64,000 nt of DNA from Streptomyces nodosus (lineage in GTDB: Bacteria > Actinomycetota > Actinomycetes > Streptomycetales > Streptomycetaceae): contig NZ_CP023747.1 in assembly GCF_008704995.1 (NCBI RefSeq), positions 3,436,501-3,500,500 of the forward strand. The letters are read 5' to 3'. The position numbers were made by a program, and so were the translations under genes. This document shows, piece after piece, positions 42,052 to 51,894 of the stretch. The notes below the pieces were generated by a model. That model made no database searches, was not told where the DNA came from, and worked only from the letters and a program-made list of their open reading frames with translations. Positions within the stretch are counted from its first letter, which is position 1. Every line of letters starts with the position of its first letter.

Positions 42052-42132
42052 TTGCGACACGCAGTGACGAGGCTCTAGCGTGCCCGCATAACGAACAGCC
42101 CCCGCCCGGTGCTACCAACACCTGCGGGGGCT
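42052..42132 (+). promoter_or_regulatory. Promoter and leader hairpin of the HTH gene
   Basis: TTGCGA (42052-42057) and TAGCGT (42076-42081) are spaced by 18 bp. Just after the expected transcription start, AGCCCCCGC (42097-42105) and GCGGGGGCT (42124-42132) form a 9-bp stem, with GGTG/CACC pairing inside. The hairpin lies at the start of the 5' leader, about 30 nt before the start codon, and could act as an attenuator or stabilise the leader. Confidence 0.5.
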
Positions 42133-42163
42133 TGACCTACGAGATCGAAAAGCGGTCGATCCC

Positions 42164-43039
42164 ATGGCTGTTGCCCAGCCTAGCCTCGCCCCGGCGCTCG
42201 CGCACGCGTCCACGCACCCCATGGCCAATCCGGGTTATGGAAAACGCGCCACCCCCGGCCAACTCCCCCGCACCAACCACGACTTCGACCACCTCCCGCC
42301 CCGCGAGGCGGCCGTCGCGGGCTATGTCGACCGCCTCCCCGAGGGCTCCGACATCTCGGTGAAGACGCTGGCCAGGACGCTCCCCTACGGCCAGTGCGCC
42401 CTGCGTACCGCGCTCAATCGCATCCAGCGGGCGGGCCATCTGCGCCGGGGCCGGGAGCGCGTGACGACAAAGGACGGCGGCACCCGCTGGGTCACCCGAT
42501 CGTGGTTCTCCCGTACCGCACGGGACGACGCCTGGTGGGCGGCCTTCGTCCGGGGCGACGTACCGCAGGAACCACCACCCGACGCACACCGCCCGCCTAC
42601 CCGCTCCCGCGCCCATGTCCTCCTCGCCGCCCTCGGCCGTACGGCCCCCGTCCTGTCGCTGTCCCAGTCCGACTGCGCACGGCTCGCCCCGCTGCTGACG
42701 GAGTGGTTCGCGCGGGGCGCCACGGACGAGGCCGTGCTCCGCGCCCTGACCTCCGGACTGCCCACCCGGGTGCATCACCCGGCCGCCCTGGTCCGCAGGC
42801 GCCTGACCGACAAGCTTCCGCCCGAGCCCGTACCCGAGCCACCGCGTCGGCCCCTGCGCCTCCTGGAGTGCGCGGAGTGCGGCCTCCCGGGCCGCCCGGA
42901 GGCGCTGCCGGAAGGCAGCTGCGACGCCTGCCGAGGCGGCCCCGGCGGCCCCACTCCCGGTCCCGCGCCCCTGCCCACCTCCGCGGTCCGCACCCACGCC
43001 GCGGGTATCAGAGCCGCCATGGCGCCGAAACCCCGTTGA
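42164..43039 (+). CDS. Helix-turn-helix protein with C-terminal zinc ribbon
   Basis: The 291-residue product has an N-terminal winged-helix-like region (NHDFDHLPPREAAVAGYVDRL, DISVKTLARTLPYGQCALRTALNRIQRAGHLRRGRERV), a Pro-rich linker, a second helical region (APLLTEWFARGATDEAVLRALTSGL) and a C-terminal CAEC...CDAC zinc ribbon. This resembles streptomycete MarR-like or replication-initiator-like regulators. The ATG at 42164 lacks a strong ribosome site; the in-frame ATG at 42221 is an alternative. Its leader carries a conspicuous hairpin. Confidence 0.7.
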   Translation: MAVAQPSLAPALAHASTHPMANPGYGKRATPGQLPRTNHDFDHLPPREAAVAGYVDRLPEGSDISVKTLARTLPYGQCALRTALNRIQRAGHLRRGRERVTTKDGGTRWVTRSWFSRTARDDAWWAAFVRGDVPQEPPPDAHRPPTRSRAHVLLAALGRTAPVLSLSQSDCARLAPLLTEWFARGATDEAVLRALTSGLPTRVHHPAALVRRRLTDKLPPEPVPEPPRRPLRLLECAECGLPGRPEALPEGSCDACRGGPGGPTPGPAPLPTSAVRTHAAGIRAAMAPKPR

Positions 43040-43122
43040 GGACACGAACGGAGAACCGCATGACAGCACCTACGAGCCGTCCGCACCACCCCGGGGCACG
43101 ATGGGGGCAAGGAGGCGACGCC

Positions 43123-43812
43123 ATGACCCCTGACCGCCCTGACCGCTCCGAACGCCCGCAGATGTCCGTCGAGGACTTCGAAGAACTCGTCCGCAGGGCT
43201 CCGAGGGAGCTCCGCAACCGGCTTGAGTTCCTGGGCGGAAGGCTGTGCATCCGGCACGGGCCGCTCGACGTCGACGAGTTCGAGGAGCTCGCCGCAGCGG
43301 CCCCCGAGACCGTCCGGCTGGAGTACATCAAGGGAAAAGTAGAGGTCAAGGCGATGCCGGACGGCAATCACCGGGAAATTTTCGTCTGGCTGGCGGAACA
43401 GTGCATGAAGCATCGCCCTGATCTCCGGCTCTACCCGGAGTCGGGCGTCAGGGCCGAGGCGTACCGGAAGGGCCGCGCCCGCGCGGACGGGGCGCTGGCG
43501 CCCCGGGGCCACTTCAAGGGGCACGGCGAGTGGTCAGGGTCCGAAGGCATCCTGCTGGCCGTCGAGATCACCTCGCACGACCGCGACACGGACCAGCGGG
43601 ACCGGGTGGACAAGCCTGTCGGCTACGCAACGGCCGACATCCCGATCTACCTGCTCATCGACCGGGACAACCAGACGGTCGTCGTGTTCAGCGACCCGAA
43701 GGGAGGCAGCTATCAGCAGTCCGCCTCTTCCCCCTGGGGATCCCCGGTGGAACTACCCGCCCCCGTAAGCTTCACGCTGAACACCGAGGAGCTGAAGGAT
43801 TACGCCGACTGA
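43123..43812 (+). CDS. Uma2 family putative endonuclease (DUF820)
   Basis: The ATG at 43123 has AAGGAGG 8 nt upstream and gives 229 residues. The restriction-endonuclease-like core is visible: RLEYIKGKVEVKAMPDGNHREI (Glu and Lys strand), RLYPESGVRA, ARADGALAP (conserved Asp), LLAVEITSHDRDTDQRDRVDKPVGYA (Glu-x-x with downstream Lys/Tyr) and IPIYLLIDRDNQTVVVF. Uma2 proteins are widespread in actinobacteria and cyanobacteria and their nuclease activity is inferred from fold. There is no obvious mobile element beside it. Confidence 0.87.
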   Translation: MTPDRPDRSERPQMSVEDFEELVRRAPRELRNRLEFLGGRLCIRHGPLDVDEFEELAAAAPETVRLEYIKGKVEVKAMPDGNHREIFVWLAEQCMKHRPDLRLYPESGVRAEAYRKGRARADGALAPRGHFKGHGEWSGSEGILLAVEITSHDRDTDQRDRVDKPVGYATADIPIYLLIDRDNQTVVVFSDPKGGSYQQSASSPWGSPVELPAPVSFTLNTEELKDYAD

Positions 43813-43908
43813 TCCAAACAGCCCGGCACCCGTCCGAAGCGCACAACGCGCCCCCTCGGGCGGCGGTGACCATACTCATGCGCGGGCTGATGTGCCAGGA
43901 TGCGGCCC

Positions 43909-44442
43909 ATGGTGAACGTGGACCGTCATCTGGCCGATGACGAGCAACTGATACACGCGACGCGCCAGCACTGGACCCAGATGGTGGGCGAGTTCGTCGT
44001 CCTGGTGCTCGTCTGGATCGTGGCGGGCGCGCTGCTGTGGGTGATTCCGTCCGGTAAGGACTGGGCCACCGTGGCCCGCTATGTGGTGCTGGCCGTCGCG
44101 GTGGCCGTCTCCGTCTGGTACTGGCTGCGGCCGCTGCTGATATGGCGCAGCATCGTGTACGTCGTCACGACGAAGCGGGTCTCCGTGCGCAGGGGCTTCC
44201 TGACGAAGACGGGGCACAGCATCCCGCTGACCCGGGTCAACGACGTGGAGTTCAAGGCCACTCTGTGGGAGCGCATCCTGCACGAGGGGACGCTGACCGT
44301 GCAGTCGGCCTCGGAGCACGGAATGCTCGAACTGAAGCATGTGGCGAACCCGGAGGGCCTCCAGGGCCTGATCTACGAGGCGGTGGAGAACGAGCAGCGC
44401 AGCCTCCAGTCGGGCGGCGCGGTCCCGCCCCCCGTCGGCTGA
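43909..44442 (+). CDS. Bacterial PH-domain membrane protein
   Basis: The ATG at 43909 has CAGGAT (43896-43901) 7 nt upstream, a leaderless pattern; ATG 43900 would lie inside the promoter. The 177-residue product has two membrane helices (MVGEFVVLVLVWIVAGALLWVI, YVVLAVAVAVSVWYWLRPLLIW) and then a bPH2/DUF304 domain, with YVVTTKRVSVRRGFLTKTGHSIPLTRVNDVEFKATLWERILHEGTLTVQSA. Such proteins sit in the inner membrane with the PH domain in the cytoplasm; specific roles are unknown. It ends 11 bp from the convergent cupin gene. Confidence 0.87.
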   Translation: MVNVDRHLADDEQLIHATRQHWTQMVGEFVVLVLVWIVAGALLWVIPSGKDWATVARYVVLAVAVAVSVWYWLRPLLIWRSIVYVVTTKRVSVRRGFLTKTGHSIPLTRVNDVEFKATLWERILHEGTLTVQSASEHGMLELKHVANPEGLQGLIYEAVENEQRSLQSGGAVPPPVG

Positions 44443-44453
44443 CGGCCCCGGCG

Positions 44454-44882
44454 CTACGTCAGGTCCCTGACCTGCGTGGCGTCGCGCCCGGCAGCGGCGT
44501 ACTGCGCGTCGGTGACCGGCTCCAGCCAGGTGGTGCCGTCACCGTCGCCGTCCCCGACCACGATGGCGAGATGCGCCATGAGACGGGTGTCGGTGGCGCC
44601 GTGCCAGTGCTCCTCACCGGAGGGGCACCTGACGGTCTCACCGGCACCGACGCGCACCACCTGGCCGTCGCGGGTGCCGACGAGGCCGACCCCGTCGGTG
44701 ATGTGGAGGATCTGGCCGTTGGCGTGGGAATGCCAGTTGGTCCGGGCCCCCGGTGTGAAGCGGACCAGACCGACGGCCAGGCGGGCCGGCTCGGTGGGGG
44801 TTTCGATCAGGTTGACGTAGACGTCGCCGGTGAAGCGCTCGGTGGGAGCCTTCGCGGTCGGGGTGCTGGTGGTGTGTTCCAT
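44454..44882 (-). CDS. Cupin-domain protein
   Basis: The 142-residue protein is a single cupin barrel with both metal motifs: GARTNWHSHANGQILHITDGVG (His-x-His plus further His) and PSGEEHWHGATDTRLMAHLAI. It resembles the cupins fused or adjacent to carboxymuconolactone decarboxylases and small dioxygenases. The start has GGAG 8 nt upstream. It lies 35 nt after an SDR gene on the same strand, so they are probably one operon, perhaps removing reactive carbonyls or quinones. Confidence 0.87.
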   Translation of the reverse strand: MEHTTSTPTAKAPTERFTGDVYVNLIETPTEPARLAVGLVRFTPGARTNWHSHANGQILHITDGVGLVGTRDGQVVRVGAGETVRCPSGEEHWHGATDTRLMAHLAIVVGDGDGDGTTWLEPVTDAQYAAAGRDATQVRDLT

Positions 44883-44917
44883 GGCTCGGTCTCCTGGTGC
44901 TGCGAGGGGCGGGGCGG

Positions 44918-45760
44918 TCAGGCGGCGTCGGTGTGGGCGAGGCCGGAACCCAGCTCGCGTGAGGCTTCCACCTGGGCGAGCAACTCCCGGGCCTTGGCCT
45001 CGACCGCCTGGAGGCAGTCGTCACCGGCGACGAACCGCAGCGGCGGCTGATCGAGGCCGACGACCTTCAGCAGGGCGTCGGCCAGCCTGGCAGGGTCGCC
45101 GCCCTGCCGGCCGTTCATCGCCCTCCAGTGCTTCTGCGTGGCGGCGGTGCGTTCGGCATAGTCGTCGATCGAGCCGTCCGCGAATGTGGTGGAGGCGTCG
45201 ACCAGCAGTTCGGTACGGAAGAAGCCGGGCTCCACGATCGTGGTGCGGATCCCGAACGGCTCCACATCGTGGTGCAGGCTCTCCATGAAGCCCTCGACAC
45301 CGAACTTGGCGGCGGCGTAGGCGACGCAGAAGTCGACCCCTACGACACCGGCGAGGGAGGAGATGGTGATGATGTGCCCGGCGCGCCGGGTGCGCATCAC
45401 GGGCAGCACCGCGCGGGTGACGTTCATGGGTCCGAACAGGTTCGTCTCGATCTGCGCGCGGACCTGCCGCTCGGACAGCTCCTCGAAGAATCCGGCGTAG
45501 AAATTGGCCGCGTTGTTGATCAGCACATCGATCTGTCCGAAGCGGTCGACGGCCGCCCGCACGGCGTTCTCGGCGGCTTCGGGATCGGTGATGTCCAGCG
45601 CGGTGGCCAGCAGCCCGTCCTGTGCGCCGCCGAGGGCGTGAAGGACACGCTCGGGGCGACGGCCCGTGGCCACGACCCGGTGGCCTGCGGCCAGGGCCTG
45701 CCGGGCGATGTCCGCGCCCAGGCCTCGACCGGCGCCGGTGATGAAGAAGACCTTGCTCAT
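44918..45760 (-). CDS. Short-chain dehydrogenase/reductase
   Basis: The 280-residue protein is a classical SDR: nucleotide motif ITGAGRGLGADIARQAL, VLINNAANFYAGFFEEL (NNA motif), active-site Ser in ITISSLAGVVG and catalytic YAAAK, then VEPGFFRTELL. R32-R33-like residues (ATGRRPERV) suggest NADP(H). The C-terminal tail is helical and long, fitting the SDR5 subgroup. It is transcribed with the cupin gene and is divergent from an XRE regulator (45903), which probably controls it. Confidence 0.9.
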   Translation of the reverse strand: MSKVFFITGAGRGLGADIARQALAAGHRVVATGRRPERVLHALGGAQDGLLATALDITDPEAAENAVRAAVDRFGQIDVLINNAANFYAGFFEELSERQVRAQIETNLFGPMNVTRAVLPVMRTRRAGHIITISSLAGVVGVDFCVAYAAAKFGVEGFMESLHHDVEPFGIRTTIVEPGFFRTELLVDASTTFADGSIDDYAERTAATQKHWRAMNGRQGGDPARLADALLKVVGLDQPPLRFVAGDDCLQAVEAKARELLAQVEASRELGSGLAHTDAA

Positions 45761-45902
45761 GCGGAAGTACAGCTCCTCGGTGCAGACGGTGCGGTGTGCC
45801 GAATTCGAGGAAACCGCAGGTCACAGGGTGGGAGAAGGGCCTGGTATTACAGGTACCGGCAGAACCCCCCAGGCGCGGAGAGGCCCCCTTAGCCTGGGAA
45901 AG

Positions 45903-46793
45903 GTGAGCACCGAGAGCGACATCCGCGAGTTCCTGGCCTCCCGTCGCGCCAAGATCACCCCGCAGCGGGCGGGGCTGCCCGCCTTCGGCGGCAATCGGCG
46001 CGTGCCCGGCCTGCGCCGCGAGGAGGTCGCCCTGCTGGCCGGTGTCAGCATCGACTACTACGTGCGTCTGGAGCGCGGCCATCTGGGCGGCGCGTCCGAG
46101 GAGGTCCTCGACTCCGTCGCCAACGCCCTACAACTCGACGACGCCGAGCGGGCCCATCTCCATGATCTGGCCCGCGCCGCCGCCAAGCGCCCGGCCCGCC
46201 GCGCCAGGCGCCCGCGCGGGCCCCTGCCCGACAGCGTGGTGCGGGTACTGAACTCGATGACCGACTGCCCGGCCTTCATCCGCAACGGCCGTCTGGACGT
46301 CCTGGCCACCAACCAGCTCGGACGCGCGCTGTACGGCCCGCTCTACACGAGCGGCGCACGCCGGCCGGTCAACCTCGCCCGGTTCCAGTTCCTGGACCCC
46401 GCCGGACGGGACTTCTTCCCCAGCTGGGAGGAGTCGGTGAACGCCACCGTCTCCCTGCTGCGCACCGAGGCCGGCCGCGCTCCCGGGGACAGCGAGCTGA
46501 CCGGGCTGATCGGTGAACTGGTCACCCGCAGCGATGTGTTCCGCACCGCCTGGGCCAAGCACAATGTGCGCCTCCACCACAGCGGCCGCAAGGCCTTCCA
46601 CCACCCGGCCATCGGCGAGATCACCCTCGACTTCGACGCCCTGGAGCTCCCCTCCCAGCCCGGCCTGACCCTCACCGCCTACAGCGCCCCACCCCACACC
46701 CCCGACCACGACAAACTCCAGCTCCTGTCCGCTTGGGCAGCCACCGAGGCCACGGCCCCGACCAGCCACCCGACGATGCAACAGGACCACTGA
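45903..46793 (+). CDS. XRE regulator with MmyB-like ligand domain
   Basis: The GTG at 45903 has TAGCCT 7 nt upstream, pointing to a leaderless message; 296 residues. Residues about 15-75 are the helix-turn-helix (VPGLRREEVALLAGVSIDYYVRLERGHLGGASEEVLDSVANAL). Residues about 105-270 are the MmyB-like domain (SMTDCPAFIRNGRLDVLATNQLGRAL, GELVTRSDVFRTAWAKHNVRLHHSGRKAFHHPAIGEI, LTLTAYSAPP). Such regulators usually control a divergent oxidoreductase, here the SDR-cupin operon; the ligand may be a fatty acid or aromatic. Confidence 0.9.
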   Translation: MSTESDIREFLASRRAKITPQRAGLPAFGGNRRVPGLRREEVALLAGVSIDYYVRLERGHLGGASEEVLDSVANALQLDDAERAHLHDLARAAAKRPARRARRPRGPLPDSVVRVLNSMTDCPAFIRNGRLDVLATNQLGRALYGPLYTSGARRPVNLARFQFLDPAGRDFFPSWEESVNATVSLLRTEAGRAPGDSELTGLIGELVTRSDVFRTAWAKHNVRLHHSGRKAFHHPAIGEITLDFDALELPSQPGLTLTAYSAPPHTPDHDKLQLLSAWAATEATAPTSHPTMQQDH

Positions 46794-46862
46794 TCCCACC
46801 GAGCGCCTACGCGCCTGCCAAGGGCGCCGCCGCCCCGCTTTTCATGCTCCGCATAGCGAGAC

Positions 46863-46897
46863 GGCCGGCCACCGCCCTGGGGGGGCGGTGGCCGGCC
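46863..46897. terminator. Strong bidirectional terminator
   Basis: GGCCGGCCACCGCCC (46863-46877) and GGGCGGTGGCCGGCC (46883-46897) form a perfect 15-bp stem with a 5-nt loop, followed on the plus strand by a short T run. It separates convergent genes ending at 46793 and 46931. Confidence 0.85.
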
Positions 46898-46930
46898 GGG
46901 AGATTTTCGACCGACGCTGGGGCCGGAGGC

Positions 46931-48409
46931 CTACGCCTTGGCGTCGGCGGCTTCGCGGGTGTCGGCTTCCGTGGTGGGGGTGGGGTGGTCGGCGGCCGGG
47001 CCGCGGCGGGGGATGAAGGACGCCACGGCGAAGGCGAGGAGCGCGGCGCCGGCTCCGATGGCCAGGACCGTCTTGAAGCCGGCCTCCGAGGGCAGCGAGA
47101 GGGGACCGAGGTCGGTGGTCATACGGGCGAGGATCACACCGGCCACCGCGCTCGCGGTCGACGTACCGATCGAACGCATCAGGGTGTTGAGGCTGTTGGC
47201 GGCCCCGGTCTCGGAGGCGGGCACGGCACCCATGATGAGGGCGGGCATCGCGCCGTAGGTGAAGCCGATACCGGCGCCGATGACACAGGAGACCAGTACG
47301 AAGTGCCAGACCTGGTCCATCAGGGCGATGTTGATGCCATAGCCGGCGGCCACGATCAGCGCACCGATCATCAGGGTCACCTTGGGGCCCTTGGCGCGTG
47401 AGACCGCGGCGGAGACCGGCGCCGTCGCCATCATCACCAGGCCGGAGGGCGCCATGACCAGACCGGCCGTCAGCAGCGACTTGCCCAGTCCGTAGCCGGT
47501 GGCCGCGGGCATCTGGAGGATCTGCGGGATCACCAGGGACATCGCGAACATGCCGAAGCCGAGCGCCACCGAGGCGAGGTTGGTGACCAGCACCTGACGG
47601 CGGGCGGTGCTGCGCAGGTCCACCAGCGGCTCCTCGATACGCAGTTCGAAGAAGCCCCACAGCAGCAGGATCAGCACGGCGGCGGCGAACAGACCGAGCG
47701 TCGTACCGCTGCCCCAGCCCCAGTCCCCGCCCTTGGAGATCGCCAGCAGCAGACAGACCAGACCCGCGGCCATGCCGAGGGCGCCGAGCAGATCGAACCG
47801 GCCACCGCTGCGCACCGACGACTCCGGCACCAGCATCAGCACCAGGACGGCGGCGACGACGCCGAGCGCGGCCGAGGTCCAGAACAGCATGTGCCAGTTG
47901 AAGTTGTCGGCGATCACCGCTGCGGCGGGCAGACCCAGGGCGCCGCCGACACCGAGCGAGGCGCTCATCATCGCGGTCGCCGAACCCAGCCGTTCGGCGG
48001 GCAGTTCGTCCCGCATGATGCTGATGCCGAGCGGGATGACACCGGAGGCCATGCCCTGGAGGGCGCGTCCCACGATCACCGGGGTGAGGGTGTCGCTCAG
48101 GGCCACCGTGACCGAGCCGGCGACCAGCATGAACAGGCCCACCAGCAGCATCCGGCGCTTGCCGTACATATCACCGAGGCGGCCCATCACCGGGGTGGCC
48201 ACGGCGGCGGCGAGCAGGGTCGCGGTGACGGCCCAGGCGGTGTCCGACGACGAGGCGTGCAGATAGGTCGGCAGCTTCGGGACGATCGGGATGACCAGCG
48301 TCTGCATCAGCGAGACGACGATCCCGCCGAAGGCCAGGACCACGACCAGGACGTTCGCTCTCGGCGCGGTCTCTTCGGCTCCGACGGGCCGGGCTAGTGC
48401 GTCGGACAT
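46931..48409 (-). CDS. DHA2-family (14-span) MFS drug exporter
   Basis: The 492-residue protein starts MSDALARPVGAEETAPRANV and has about fourteen helices. Signatures are LVIPIVPKLPTYLHASSSDTAWAVTATLLAAAVATPVMGRLGDMYGKRRMLLVGL (motifs D1 and A) and GRALQGMASGVIPLGISIMRDELP with LGVGGALGLPAAAVIAD (motif C). Proton-driven drug export is likely. The promoter region carries two TTGACTYARGCAA direct repeats (48444-48484) that overlap a -35/-10 pair, so an unlinked repressor is probable. No regulator gene is adjacent. Confidence 0.9.
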   Translation of the reverse strand: MSDALARPVGAEETAPRANVLVVVLAFGGIVVSLMQTLVIPIVPKLPTYLHASSSDTAWAVTATLLAAAVATPVMGRLGDMYGKRRMLLVGLFMLVAGSVTVALSDTLTPVIVGRALQGMASGVIPLGISIMRDELPAERLGSATAMMSASLGVGGALGLPAAAVIADNFNWHMLFWTSAALGVVAAVLVLMLVPESSVRSGGRFDLLGALGMAAGLVCLLLAISKGGDWGWGSGTTLGLFAAAVLILLLWGFFELRIEEPLVDLRSTARRQVLVTNLASVALGFGMFAMSLVIPQILQMPAATGYGLGKSLLTAGLVMAPSGLVMMATAPVSAAVSRAKGPKVTLMIGALIVAAGYGINIALMDQVWHFVLVSCVIGAGIGFTYGAMPALIMGAVPASETGAANSLNTLMRSIGTSTASAVAGVILARMTTDLGPLSLPSEAGFKTVLAIGAGAALLAFAVASFIPRRGPAADHPTPTTEADTREAADAKA

Positions 48410-48443
48410 GACAGGGGGCCTCCGTGGGGCGTGGCAGGTGTGC

Positions 48444-48484
48444 TTGACTCAGGCAACGTTATTCCGATTGATTGACTTAAGCAA
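48444..48484 (-). promoter_or_regulatory. Promoter and duplicated operator of the DHA2 exporter
   Basis: Read on the minus strand, TTGCTT (48484-48479) and TAACGT (48461-48456) form a promoter with 17-bp spacing. TTGACTCAGGCAA (48444-48456) and TTGACTTAAGCAA (48472-48484) are direct repeats 28 bp apart, covering the -35 element and reaching the -10. This placement suits a repressor. Confidence 0.6.
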
Positions 48485-48557
48485 GTGAATTCACGGCGAC
48501 GTGGCGGTGCCGTCCGCCGGTGCCCCGGCCCGGGGGGCCTGCCCGCCCCCGGACACG

Positions 48558-48601
48558 CCCGAGGGCGGCACCCCCTGTTTCCAGGGAGTGCCGCCCTCGG
48601 G
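48558..48601 (-). terminator. Terminator downstream of groEL
   Basis: CCCGAGGGCGGCA (48558-48570) and TGCCGCCCTCGGG (48589-48601) form a perfect 13-bp stem, extended inside by CCCTG/CAGGG. It lies about 30 nt after the groEL stop. Confidence 0.85.
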
Positions 48602-48632
48602 ATGGACGTGCTGTCCGAGCCTGGTGTCAGGC

Positions 48633-50381
<1,749 letters not shown>

Positions 50382-50396
50382 TCACTCTCACCTTCA

Positions 50397-50441
50397 GAGT
50401 GCTAACGCCAATGATTAGCACTCGCCCCCTCCGAGTGCAAG
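50397..50441 (-). promoter_or_regulatory. CIRCE with an extra half-site, overlapping the groEL promoter
   Basis: Plus-strand half-sites are GAGTGCTAA (50397-50405), TTAGCACTC (50415-50423) and GAGTGCAAG (50433-50441), each separated by exactly 9 nt. Read on the gene strand, CTTGCACTC-N9-GAGTGCTAA is a canonical CIRCE and a third TTAGCACTC follows. TTGCAC and TAATCA within it form a promoter with 17-bp spacing. HrcA is the expected repressor. Confidence 0.88.
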
Positions 50442-50847
<406 letters not shown>

Positions 50848-50885
50848 CGAGGGGCTCGTATCCCGGGTGGGATACGAGCCCCTCG
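50848..50885 (-). terminator. Terminator downstream of cspA
   Basis: CGAGGGGCTCGTATCCC (50848-50864) and GGGATACGAGCCCCTCG (50869-50885) form a perfect 17-bp stem with a GGGT tetraloop, 36 nt after the cold-shock stop. Confidence 0.9.
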
Positions 50886-50920
50886 ACACGTCGAACGGTT
50901 TCAGTCGTCGGCGCGCGACT

Positions 50921-51124
50921 TCAGCCGGCCACGCGGACCATGTCCGCCTGCGGCCCCTTCTGACCCTGCGAGATCTCGAACTCGACCCGCTGGCCCTCCT
51001 CCAGGGTGCGGTAGCCGTCCATCTGGATGGCGCTGTAGTGGACGAAAACATCCGCACCACCGTCGACCGCGATGAAGCCGTACCCCTTCTCCGCGTTGAA
51101 CCACTTGACGGTGCCCTGAGCCAT
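50921..51124 (-). CDS. cspA: Cold-shock protein CspA-type
   Basis: The 67-residue protein is a single cold-shock domain: [18 protein letters not shown] (RNP1 region) and [11 protein letters not shown] (RNP2), ending VRVAG. The ATG at 51124 has GGGGAG 6 nt upstream. It binds single-stranded RNA or DNA and melts secondary structure. The gene is monocistronic, with a perfect terminator and a long AT-rich leader region upstream, consistent with post-transcriptional control of cold-shock genes. Confidence 0.95.
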   Translation of the reverse strand: MAQGTVKWFNAEKGYGFIAVDGGADVFVHYSAIQMDGYRTLEEGQRVEFEISQGQKGPQADMVRVAG

Positions 51125-51478
51125 GCCTAACTCCCCTATTACTGGCCCTTGCACAGATCCACACTTCGCGGATCCGGGTCAGACCTCACCCCCCAACGGT
51201 TGGGGGCGTGCGCCGGAACGCGTCGACCGCGGCTGAATGTATCTGTCCAACTGCCGTCTGCAACAGGTCAATCGGACGAGAAATCCAGGCCTGGCCGGTC
51301 GGAGATATATGAATAATTTGCCCGAATTCAGGGCAAGTCGGGCCCCGTAAATAGAATGAATGGCGCAAAAGCCCTGCACACTTTGGCTGTTTCTCATCGG
51401 ACCCGCGACAGGAACTCAGAGCATTCAGCGGGATGACCGGGAGCGCGTTCCCCAACTGTACCGCGCTCAACCATGCAG
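51125..51478 (-). other. Upstream region of cspA
   Basis: This 354-bp stretch has no gene. It is less GC-rich than its surroundings and includes an ATATATGAATAATTT block and TTGCCC/GGGCAA dyad near 51318-51336. It probably holds the promoter and a long cold-responsive leader of cspA. Confidence 0.4.
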
Positions 51479-51515
51479 AATTGCCCCCTCCGCTTCACTC
51501 GCGGAGAGGGCAATT
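51479..51515 (-). terminator. Terminator after the sulfur-carrier gene
   Basis: AATTGCCC (51479-51486) and GGGCAATT (51508-51515) enclose CTCCGC/GCGGAG, giving a 14-bp stem with one mismatch and a 7-nt loop, 61 nt past the stop of the thrC operon. Confidence 0.75.
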
Positions 51516-51575
51516 CGATGAACTCTCGGAGACCGGTGCGGCCGGAGGGCCGACGATCACGGGGGTGAGGCGCCG

Positions 51576-51851
51576 TCAGCCGCCCGCGACCGCCGGGATG
51601 ATGGAGATCCCCGCGCCGTCCGGCGTCGCCGTCTGAAGGCCCTGCTCGAAGCGGACGTCGTCGTCGTTGACGTACACATTGACGAAGCGGCGCAGCTTGC
51701 CCTGGTCGTCCAGGACGCGGGCCGCGATGCCGGCGTGGTTCTTCTCCAGGTCGGCGATGACCTCCGCGACGGTGGCGCCGTCGGCGCTCACCTCGGCCCG
51801 GCCGCCGGTGTAGGGACGCAGGATGGTGGGAATGCGGACGTTGACGCTCAT
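51576..51851 (-). CDS. MoaD/ThiS-family sulfur-carrier protein (CysO-like)
   Basis: The 91-residue protein has the ubiquitin-like fold of MoaD/ThiS (VNVRIPTILRPYTGGRAEV, ATVAEVIADLEKNHAGIAARVLDDQG, NVYVNDDDVRF) and ends in the required Gly-Gly (IIPAVAGG), which is thiocarboxylated. In mycobacteria the relative CysO carries sulfide for cysteine synthesis. It lies 43 nt after thrC on the same strand and under the same SAM riboswitch, suggesting use in sulfur amino-acid metabolism. No CysM or Mec gene is next to it. Confidence 0.88.
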   Translation of the reverse strand: MSVNVRIPTILRPYTGGRAEVSADGATVAEVIADLEKNHAGIAARVLDDQGKLRRFVNVYVNDDDVRFEQGLQTATPDGAGISIIPAVAGG

Positions 51852-51894
51852 GGGGTGGGACCTCCGGTCGGGGTGAGAAGTGCGGGGCGGGCGC

